From positions 4,092,001 through 4,156,000 of the forward strand of contig VCCP01000005.1 of NCBI GenBank assembly GCA_005765155.1: a DNA stretch of 64,000 nucleotides, in the 5' to 3' direction. The DNA is from Zelopaecilomyces penicillatus. Its lineage: Eukaryota > Ascomycota > Sordariomycetes > Hypocreales > Pseudodiploosporaceae. Each line of letters begins with the position of its first letter. Within the stretch, counting starts at the first letter, position 1. The notes beneath the pieces are model-generated. The model was given only the letters and a program-made list of their open reading frames with translations. It searched no databases and was not told the origin of the DNA. This document shows positions 34,001 through 43,137 of this stretch, piece after piece. The position numbers and the translations under genes were made by a program.

Positions 34001-35874
34001 CTCCCTTTGTAAGTTTTGAAGCTCATGTAAAATGCATCAGCCACAACTCCGTGCATAGATACGTCGTTTTCGTCCAAATGCTCGACTAGAGTATGCAACT
34101 GTTCCGAGAACAAGTCTGCGTGATAAATATACTTTTCTAGCAGGTCGAACGCCTCTGTCATGCGCATACTCCTGTCCTCCAAAACAATCAGCCTCTGAGA
34201 TACTGTCAGAACAGTGAGCACAGAGCGACTCAGCCACTGCACAGCAACAATGGCCTCTTCACAGTTCCATCTACTGCGGGCTTTGAATTTTAGCGAGTAT
34301 GGCTGGTCTCTGTCGTCGCCAGGAATTTCGTCCACATCCAAGACGGTTAGGACATTCGACCAGCAGTAGGCGAGTTTCGCGTTTGAGACATCAGTATTAA
34401 GGAGAGGATCAGCAACTTTTAGTTTGACGGCTGGAAACCAAGCAAGACAGCCAGTCATTGTGCTATGAGCCGGCACATCTTTAGGTCGCGCAGATTTGTG
34501 TTGCGTCTGAGCAATGGGAGTGGTGGATACAATGACAAGCAAATAAGGAGTCAACATGGCTGTCAGGCCCATAGTATCGGCTGCACGCTCATGATTACCT
34601 AGAGGCAAGGGCGCAAAAGCAAGCACCGTACTTGGCTTGAGAGGTTTTCCAGCTGGTTTCGGCGCATTTGGGTAGCGCCCCAATATCCTTGTGGTCTTGA
34701 CAGTTCTACCAAATGCACCAGTACCCCTGGTTGCGAGATGCGAAAACGCCATGCCTCTGTTATCCGCTGATACAAGCGCAGTACGGCGAGTGCCCAGGAA
34801 TCCAAGGTGAGTAATGGCCGCATTTGCTGCGTGGCCATCACCTGTTCGTGTCTGAAGTTGTGAGTCGTCTAAATGAGATATCGTAAGAAAGGGCCGCGAT
34901 GCGCGAGACATCTCCCAGGTAAAGATGTTGCCGTTTTCATGGCCGCCGGCAATAGTAGTGTGGTCTGCGGAGAGCGCAATAGATGTAATGGGCCCGGACT
35001 CGATAGCTACAAAAGTCACCAGTCAGTCTTGGCGGCTGCGAAAGTTGCGCATGTAATGCCTACCTTTTGTTCCTGGACCAATGATGGTCTTCAGGTTTTG
35101 GCTATAATCAAACACCAAGATTATTCCTTTCGATGTTCCAAGCACGATCGATGTTGACACAGCAAGACAAGTTGGCGAGCCGAAGGTCCTCTTGCCAGAT
35201 TCTGAGAACGCTTGGCCATTCAATTTTTTTAATCGGGTCCATCGTACAACCTCCCATGGCGGGGACGGTGTATCGCTGTCTGCTATATCAAGCGGGAAGT
35301 TGGAGCTGAGTGAAGCATTTCTGCTATGGGCTTGAAGGAACGCGGGTGACGACGGTCGTGGGCTGAGATTGTTGGAGGAAGATATGCGAGACTGAAAGCG
35401 TCGGTCGAATGGTCGGAAAGACGGCGAGGGGCTTCTCAAGCCGGCACGGGAGGCAACTGAGGGTAGAATACTGCTACCAGGAGAGGAAATAAGGGAGCCC
35501 TTGAGGAAATATTAGCACAAATTCAAGCGAGTTGCGACGGCGTTCCATACCTGAGCTGACAGAGGATCAGCAGCGCCAGAGGCAATTGAATCAATGGGAC
35601 TCCCCGCCCTCTTAGGAAGCCCATCTACCAAGCTCGCGTCCACCGAGCTCACCTCGGAGAAATCGTCTATCGAATCCTGCAGTGAGCTACGTTTCATCTG
35701 CGTCATTTGCGTCATCGGCGTGCCGCCTTCATGTGTAGATGGATTATAATCTTGCATTTCCTGGTCCTCAAACTGTGGGACATCGGCCTCGTCCCCAAGT
35801 TGGGGGCTTGAGTTTGATACTTCATTGCCAGATCCTTGTTCCTCAGCGAGGAACAAGTCTTCAGCGGTAGACAT
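31027..35874 (-). CDS. VPS8: Vps8, CORVET tethering complex subunit
   Basis: Three exons on the minus strand: 35874-35551, 35499-35064 and 35006-31027, giving 1579 residues. Intron 1 (35500-35550, 51 nt) is in phase 0; intron 2 (35007-35063, 57 nt) splits a GCT codon so that GPGTK joins AIESGPITSIALS. The start MSTAEDLFLAEE was preferred over an ATG 27 codons upstream because the added residues look non-coding. The N-terminal 150 residues are acidic and Ser-rich. WD40-like repeats follow (about 190-450, with ALSADHTTIAGGHENGNIFTW), then a long alpha-solenoid. The C-terminal RING-H2-like region starts at CEACGKRVWG and continues at CRHIYHQSCLEGL, ending YRCPVDG. Vps8 is the Rab5-binding subunit of CORVET on early endosomes. 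It is divergent from IMP dehydrogenase. Confidence 0.93.
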
Positions 35875-37263
35875 TGTGTCGCGCTTTCCATCCCATCCTC
35901 CAATATCGAGGCAATTAGGCACGGAGGCCAAGTTGTTGTAGCTCCTGTCGCGCAACAGTAACTTCGAATCGAGGGGCTGAGCTTGCGGCGATGAGCTCGT
36001 GATCGCAAACGATCGGATTCGTCGCCTTCAAACTCGAAAGCGTATTGAACCCTCTGGATGTGGTCCGTACCCGTTTGAGGTACTATCCACCATTAATACG
36101 ACGGCGCAGTGAGACCCGGTGTAGAATGGAAGCTGTCCATCTCAATCATGTTCACAGCCAGCCATTCATTGCATAGGTAGCCGCGTACAGCATAGCTTGG
36201 CGGGCCGAGGATACTCCGACCCACCGGGCCTGGGTGTGATGTAATTGCCATGGTGATACACATGGCACGCGAGATGGAGCAAGCTCAATTGCGATTGATA
36301 AAGCACCCAAATCGGTTCTCATTTGCGTCCGATTCGTTCAGGTTTTAATTCACAAACTGTTCATCAGTCAAACCATGTACGCGTTTTGGTGGTGGTTTTA
36401 AAGGAAGAAGATACTATTAAATTATTCAACCATCGTGTCTGGAAGCCTTGGGCGTGGCAAGGCCTAAATCAAGTCTATGTTGTTGGAAGACAGATTGGGC
36501 ACCGAGGACGAACAGAGCATAACTTACCTCACTTTGATATGTCATATTACTTGTGCATCTTTCATTGATAGTTTGCTACGGGCTCCATTTTCGAAGATAT
36601 GAAAGCAAAGGAAGAGCTGAAAGCCGCGGTGGTACGCTCATCTGCCTCACATCATCGTCCAATGCACGATCAATTCAAAGCCGATTCCGGCGACTTCTCC
36701 TCCAATGTACGCCGTAGTGCACGACGATCACTCCTTATAGGCACTGAAAGCGCCTGTGTCGGCAGCGAACCAAAGTGACCCCTCCCAGTCTGCAGGGCAC
36801 ATGCACTGAAATTACTTGCAGCAGCTATTGGTTGTACTACAAAAGATTAGGTAGTAGCTACGGTAAAGAGGCTTATTGGCATGTGTATGGCTTCAAAAAG
36901 GGAGCTCTACTTGTGAAAAGACCTTTTTAGTTACTATATCTGCACCAAGGAGCGTTCCAGCACAGTATAATATGGAGCCGATGACAGGTATAGATACGAA
37001 TTTACAGCCATGGTTCGAGGCTTGGCTTGACTCGCCAGGCGCCCCCACACGACAGATTTTAGCCCCGCCTTTTAGCAGGGTCTAGCAGTTGGTCATGGCA
37101 TCCACCACCATAAGAGAAAAAAATTCTCGAGCCATCTTACTGGGGCTTTTTCCTCTTTTTCCTCTCGGGAAGAAGCGTCATATCAATTTCAGACAGTCGA
37201 TCCATCTCCATCACATATCGACTCTCTGCCTTCAACCTCGCTCGTTGTCTGTCTTAGCACACA
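35875..37263. other. Divergent promoter VPS8/IMP dehydrogenase
   Basis: A 1.4-kb divergent intergenic region. The frame upstream of the VPS8 ATG is open for 27 codons (to 35955) but not protein-like. A pyrimidine-rich block at about 37138-37168 precedes the IMP dehydrogenase start, as often seen at strongly expressed fungal genes. I see no other gene. Confidence 0.5.
37138..37168 (+). promoter_or_regulatory. CT-rich promoter/5'UTR block of IMP dehydrogenase
   Basis: A run of T and C (TTTTTCCTCTTTTTCCTCTC) about 100 nt before the ATG. CT boxes of this kind are common near transcription starts of strongly expressed filamentous-fungal genes; the role here is inferred from position. Confidence 0.4.
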
Positions 37264-39128
37264 ATGGCTGCCACCAACGGCTCTGCTCCTCAGGTCCTTG
37301 ACCACCGCCGCGCCGTCGAGCTGCTGGCCGAGTACAAGAGCCGTGATGGCCTCGACGTACACGAGCTTATGGACACTGCCAAGCATGGCGGTTTGACCTA
37401 CAACGACTTTCTTGTGCTTCCAGGCTACATTGGCTTTGCGGCCTCGGAAGTTGCTCTTGACTCTCGCATCACCAAGAACATCACCCTCAAGACACCCTTT
37501 GTTTCGTCACCCATGGACACGGTGACGGAGCACGAGATGGCTATCCACATGGCCCTGCAGGGTGGTCTTGGTGTTATCCACCACAACTGCTCTCCTGAGG
37601 CTCAGGCCGATATGGTTCGCAAGGTGAAGCGTTACGAAAACGGCTTCATCCTCGACCCTTTTGTCATCGACTGCAACACCACAGTGGGCGAGGCAAAGGC
37701 ACTCAAAGAAAAATGGGGATTTGGTGGCTTCCCTGTCACTGGTAAGTCTCACGGACTATGATTTCAATTTCTACAATGCTTTATGATTATACACTTTTTA
37801 CATATAACTTTCGTTCCACCGTATAGACTATTGTCATGGGGACTACCTTTGCAATGAAACATGCATCAGTTTTCAGCTTTATTATTCTGTGCACTACTTT
37901 TAGACGGACTTGAAGCTAATTGCACTACAGAGGATGGTAAAATCGGTTCGAAACTTCTCGGCATCGTTACCAACAGAGACATCCAGTTTGAGGACGATCT
38001 TGACCGATCTGTCTCTAATGTCATGGTGACTGACCTCACCACGGCCACAGACGGTGTCACCCTCCTTGAGGCCAATAAAATCCTTGCCCAGTCCAAGAAG
38101 GGCAAGCTGCCTATTGTTGACAAGGACTTTAACTTGGTGTCCATGATCTCCCGGTCTGATTTAACCAAGAATCAGCACTTCCCGTTGGCTTCAAAGCTGC
38201 CTGAGAACAAGCAGCTGCTCTGCGCAGCTGCCATTGGCACCCGACCAGAAGACAAGATTCGATTGAAGCAGCTCGTTGATGCTGGTCTTGACGTTGTCAT
38301 CCTCGACAGTTCGCAGGGCAACAGCATGTACCAAGTGGAGATGGTCAAGTGGATTAAGACTGAGTTCCCCAACCTAGACGTCATTGGCGGTAACGTTGTC
38401 ACCCGAGAGCAGGCTGCAACTCTGATTGCAGCTGGTGCTGATGGTCTCCGAATTGGTATGGGCAGCGGATCCGCCTGTATTACCCAAGAGGTCATGGCCG
38501 TCGGCCGGCCACAGGCTGCCGCCGTCTATGCCGTCAGCACTTTCGCTGCCCGCTTCGGTGTTCCCTGTATCGCCGACGGTGGTATTCAGAATGTCGGTCA
38601 CATTGTCAAGGGTCTTGCCCTCGGCGCTTCGACCATCATGATGGGTGGTCTCTTGGCCGGCACCACTGAATCCCCAGGCACCTCATTCGTTTCCCGAGAG
38701 GGAAAGCTTGTCAAGGCCTACCGTGGTATGGGCAGTATTGATGCCATGCAAGACAAGAAGGCCGGTAATGGGTCCAAGGACAGTCAGAAGAGCAATGCTG
38801 GAACCGCTAGATACTTTTCCGAGGGTGATAGTGTCCTAGTGGCTCAAGGTGTGTCTGGAGCTGTGGCTCATCGCGGGTAAGTCTCTCAACATGCACCATC
38901 CCATTATCTACATTCATGCTAACCAACAAAACTAGATCGGTTACCAAATTTGTGCCATACCTTGCTGCTGGTCTTAAACACTCCATGCAGGATTGTGGCA
39001 TGCGCAGTCTTCAGGAGCTTCACGAGTGTGCTGCTGATGGAAACCTGAGATTCGAGATTCGAACATCTAGTGCTCAGTTGGAGGGTAATGTGAACATGGA
39101 GTCTTACGAGAAGAAGCTTTTTGCATGA
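37264..39128 (+). CDS. IMD: Inosine-5'-monophosphate dehydrogenase
   Basis: Three exons: 37264-37741, 37931-38876 and 38936-39128, giving 538 residues. Intron 1 (37742-37930) is 189 nt, long for this window, and splits a GAG codon so that GGFPVT joins EDGKIGSKLL. Intron 2 (38877-38935, 59 nt) splits a GGA codon. Landmarks are LTYNDFLVLPGYIGF, PMDTVTEHEMA, two CBS domains inserted at about residues 115-245, VILDSSQGNS, and the catalytic loop GMGSGSACITQEVMAVGRPQ with the nucleophilic Cys at residue 342. The flap follows, with YRGMGSIDAM, and the C-terminus reads SYEKKLFA. The enzyme oxidises IMP to XMP, the committed step of GTP synthesis, and is the mycophenolic acid target. AATAAA lies at 39174. 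Confidence 0.97.
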
Positions 39129-39500
39129 AGATATGAATTAAATGATGGTGGTTAGGTTGGGATGGAATGGGAAAATAAAAAGGATACGGCACGGAGAGAT
39201 TGAGAATCTATATCTCCTGGAGTTTTGGTATGGGGATTGCTAGGTAGAATTGAAGCCTGCTGAATATAACCTTCTCAGCAATGGTTTGTCGGGCTGGCCC
39301 GATTGATGTTATTCTAACGCTTCCTCCTTGGTGCTTGTAATTGGCTCCTGATGTCCCCAGCACACCTCGTCAGTAACTAGGTCTTCCAACGTCGTGAGGT
39401 GCTTCACAGCAGCTTTAACGTATATTGGAAGAATACCAGGTAATTTAGTTTGTCTCTAACCGAGACTGTCATGGAAAATATATATTTCTCTACCGTTTCG
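39129..39500. other. Convergent 3' region IMD/NAT4
   Basis: About 370 bp; it contains AATAAA at 39174-39179, 46 nt past the IMD stop. I see nothing else. Confidence 0.5.
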
Positions 39501-40581
39501 TCAAGTGTTGCTTGCATTCGCTGTTGGAGATGCCGGTTTACTCGGTCTGCTCTGGACCGTGCTCCGGCTCAGCACGACATAGTCTGGCGTGACCACCTTT
39601 CCGCCCCTGAGTTTTCTCGGCCTCGGAGAGAAATCATCAGTCGTGTAGCCCAGCTTGTGGTAAAACGCGAGCGCGTGAGTGTTGCAAATGAAACAGGTCA
39701 ACATGACCTTTTGCACCGACGGGATGTGCTCGGCCGTGTCGGTTAGGTAATTCATCAGCTGCTTTCCAATTCCGGTCCTGTTTTTAGGGGGGGAGAGTGG
39801 GGAGAATCCCCCCCCCCCCCGCGATATGCTTTAGCCCTTGGTTATGATTTATTTATATTGTCTTTTTTTGCGTTTACATCATATGGTGTTTGGGAATGGG
39901 TATACAAGAGAAACTATCTTTAACTCACCGTTGAAGCTCGGGCAGTAAATGGATCTCATAGCAGTACACCACAGGCTCATTGTTCTCAAAAGTAGGCATC
40001 ATCGAGGTGAATCCCTGAATCACGCCAGCGTAGTCCTTGACGAGTATGTACCGGAGATCCGGGGACCGCATCTCCTTCTTCTTCATAGCTGGATGCCATC
40101 CAAGGGACGAGTTTCGATAATCGTCTCCGCTGGTTGTGTGAATCAGGGAGAAGCAGGACTCGAGTTCCTCAGAGCTGAGATCGCCTGAGAGTGAGAGGCT
40201 TAATGTGTAAGCGGCCCCAGTAGTAGGGTGTGTCCATGTAGTCCAGTTTGAGCTGTTCAATGTGAAAATGAATTTAGATTCCTCATGTCAGATACCTGTA
40301 TTTCGGGGGGGTTCTTTATATTTCACAGTGTTTGAGAGGGAAGCTGTGTGAGTGATGTGAATGGATAGGTAGATAATGTGAAAGCGAGAGGAATTAACGA
40401 CAGGATATTTGTTGTGAACTCACTCTGGCTTCATGTATTCATTTAGAAAAGCCTCGTTAGACTTCTTATTGGCTATTTCAATAGCACTCGCTGCTTTTGG
40501 TTGCTTTCGTTTAGAAATAGTCTTTGCTTTGACACTCTCAGTGCCATTTACTGTAGGTATTTCCGATGTCGCGGCCATCAT
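39501..40581 (-). CDS. NAT4: NatD, histone H4/H2A N-terminal acetyltransferase
   Basis: Three exons on the minus strand: 40581-40424, 40252-39929 and 39777-39501, giving 252 residues. The protein starts with two ATG codons (MMAATSEIP). Intron 1 (40253-40423) splits a GAC codon: EYMKP-DSNWTTW. Intron 2 (39778-39928) splits a CGG codon and creates the acetyl-CoA loop QRTGIGKQLMNYL. The GNAT fold shows SSLGWHPAMKKKEM, YILVKDYAGVIQGFTSMMPT, VVYCYEIHLLPELQ and CFICNTHALAFYHKLGYTTDDFSPRP; the last is typical of Naa40/Nat4. The family acetylates the N-terminal Ser of histones H4 and H2A. Both introns (171 and 151 nt) are long for this window; intron 2 has a G-run/C-run pair. Confidence 0.92.
39786..39822. 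repeat. G-run / C-run pair inside NAT4 intron 2
   Basis: On the plus strand a run of seven G (39787-39793) is followed 16 nt later by 13 C (39809-39821). These can pair as a stable hairpin in the pre-mRNA. Confidence 0.75.
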
Positions 40582-41875
40582 AAATGTGCTGCTTTTAGTA
40601 CAAGATATACAAATGCAGACCTTTTTATCCAGAGTTGCTTTCACTTAATTATAAAAAAAAAAAAAAAAGATTGAACCAATTGGGTAGGTAATGTTGTGAG
40701 GATTATGCTCAGCCAGCAATGTGATACACCAACTTTCACAGCTGGATTGTAACGCGCACAGTGAGTTGGTCCGCGTTGGTAAACTACCTTGGTCCTCCAG
40801 TAGAACTGCCAAGAGCTTGACAGCAAAAGCCGAGGTTTGTCCGGTCGCACCCAGGATTTCTCATTTTGCTGCGTCATGATCAACACCACACTCTCTCGCC
40901 GTACTTTACAATTAAGAGGCTGAAAAGAAAATATAGCTCGGGAAAGGTTCCCTAGTTACACCGCCCTATTCAATTCCAAATGCAACCAAGATCAAGCCCT
41001 TTGCCTTGATGCCTTCCGGTATTCACGCGTTTCACCTAAGCCGTGGGTATGTCACCACCCAGCGAGCAGCTTCAAAGCTCAATGGTGCTCTAAGTCTAGA
41101 TCATGTATGCCAAACCCAGTTATATAAAAAAAAATATCTTGAATCGAAGAGGAAAAAAAACGCTTGAATTCCAACTTGTCTAATGGGAGTTCTACAAAAG
41201 CTAACAGCCGAGACAGTTCCTCCAGCGTGCTAGAGTCCTCTCCTTTTACCGCACCATCATCAGAGGAACGCAGCGTATTGCCGATCTCGAGACAAAGGCA
41301 GAGTCTCGAAGATATGCGCGTGCTGAGTTTGAGCGACACCGCAATGTCAAGGATCTTGTAAGTTTGAAACAAAATTTTCCCCTTCCGCATGTTCCAATCA
41401 AGGAGACAAGAAGTGGTAGGAAAACAAATTACCCACAGAGTATATATGAGAACTGACAGTTCTGGTCTGATCGCCATAGTCTCATATAAGATATCTCATG
41501 TCAACAGGAAAGACCGAGTGGGAGAGCATGGAGAGGTATATAGTGGGTATGTAAACAGTCGCAAGGCACTGTAATAATGTACATTCATCCATCCAGCCAG
41601 CCATCATCTCGCCCATAATGAACATTTATGTCGCTGGGGCTGTCGTCGAAAATCTAGCTTGTCCTCAACTCTAGATCCGCCCGTGTATCCATCCATACAT
41701 CGGAAAAAATCGCGAAAAATCGTCCACCCCAGGCTCATGCTATCGCCAAGGCAGTCTTTTGATTCTTTTCGTGCTGCCAGTAGTGTACAAACGCCCATAT
41801 TTGGGGCAGGCGGTGCCCTCAAACCAGCATCGAAGCTGTCTTCCATCATTTCAAAATCCCATGTTTTTGTTGTCC
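40582..41875. other. Intergenic NAT4/bL36m, 1.3 kb
   Basis: This holds the NAT4 promoter and the 3' side of the bL36m gene. A Ser-rich plus-strand frame at 41164-41361 has some protein character and ends beside a GTAAGT, but no partner exon or start is evident (see findings). An A-run lies at 40651-40668. Confidence 0.45.
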
Positions 41876-42347
41876 TTAGCTCTGTCGCTGCTTGTGTCTT
41901 GGGTTGGCTTTGCAGATGATGTACAGGTATCCATTGTGTCGTTTCCCAGCTTTGCGTCGGACAACCTGCAAATTAAAAAAAAATCTGTTAGCGTGCTGCT
42001 GCCCATTATAACGTCTTTTCCTCTCCTTCATTCATAGCTGATCTGTAATTCCTCAGATCTGGATATCTAGAAACACAGAAAGTCGCTCAGGGTCCTATAC
42101 TGACCTTGCAATGCTCGCATCTCTTCTTAACTGAGCTGTGAACCTTCATTCCGCGGGTTTGCTGCATTAGTCCGCCGATCGCCGTTCGCGACATTGCCGT
42201 CGTCATCCAGGAATTTGCGCTGTTGCCGAGCATTGACGAAGCCTGGTTCGTCATTGAGACGGAGCCGCTGCCCAAAAGTGAACCGGCGCCATAGCTAGGG
42301 CGTATCAGCCGCGCGGCGAAGGAAAAAGATCGCAGTAGGGAAGCCAT
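41876..42347 (-). CDS. RTC6: Mitochondrial ribosomal protein bL36m
   Basis: Two exons on the minus strand: 42347-42105 and 41965-41876, giving 110 residues. The 139-nt intron (41966-42104) lies exactly between CEHCK and VVRRKAGKRHNGYLYIICK, so unspliced reading would lose the second half of the zinc site. Residues 1-70 are Ser/Arg/Gly-rich without acidic residues, a mitochondrial targeting region. The last 40 residues are bacterial-type L36: MKVHSSVKKRCEHCK, then CKANPRHKQRQ. The zinc ligands Cys, Cys, Cys and His are all present. It is a component of the large mitoribosomal subunit. It is easily missed because both exons are short. Confidence 0.95.
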
Positions 42348-43137
42348 TGCGAAAACTGTGGTCGGGTTGGTGCAGTCAATGTCATCGTTGCACCACCAAC
42401 TTTGCAGCTTCATGTCCCATTAACGTAGTCACGTGGCCTGTTCATATGGTTCATCGCCGCCCCATACGAATACAGCACAGATTAAAACTATCGCCTACAG
42501 AACATACAACCGCCTCAAAGAGATTAAATTCAATGTCTTTTTTTAACAGATCAGGATATCGTAATGTCATGGATTAGTTCATGACTGACATAGCTAAGCC
42601 TGTCGTTGAGACGTTCTTGATACTGTAATTACAGCTAGACCTTCTTAAGCCAACTGTATTTGCGCCTCCCTTTCTTGCTTCCTGTGCTGTCCTATTCCAG
42701 GTGTTCAACTTTAAAACGACTTTTGCTCATCTGTATGTCCAATCTAACCCTCAACTCCAGTTAAAAGAAGAAGAAAAATGGAAAAAAAACATAAGGACTG
42801 GCCGAGTTTCGTCCAATTCTCGCCGCCATAAAAGCCCTCTACGCAATTCTTCCTTGCTTCCCAAACTCAATGAAGTTAACATCCCTCCTCAAGCTCAATA
42901 CGATTGCCAGCAAATTTACGTTTCTGCCACCCACGCATTCTCTTTTTTTTTTCGCATTTGCATTTGCAGTTGCATTTGTCGTTTTTTTAAGTGGGGGGGT
43001 TAGGTTAGCCTTGATCAAAGAACATCTAGTCAGAAGCGTCTAATAGGGTTGAGTTTGGCGAGGATGTTTTGAGAATCATCAAGGACGTCAAATGAATGTA
43101 ACCCATCTTGCCAATACTGACGAAGAAAGGCTTTAGT
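42348..43137. other. Intergenic bL36m / unknown gene
   Basis: About 790 bp with the bL36m promoter and the 3'UTR of the 915-residue gene. It contains a short T-run at about 42942-42952 and a G-run at 42992-42998. I see no gene. Confidence 0.5.

Noticed and set aside
6900..35874. VPS53 and VPS8 in one window as a trafficking gene cluster
   Set aside because: They belong to different complexes and lie 20 kb apart among unrelated genes; co-occurrence is most likely chance.
38440..38490. Ala in place of Ile beside the catalytic Cys of IMP dehydrogenase as a drug-resistance change
   Set aside because: To my knowledge the Ser-Ala-Cys-Ile-Thr form is usual in filamentous ascomycetes, so it is not a special variant.
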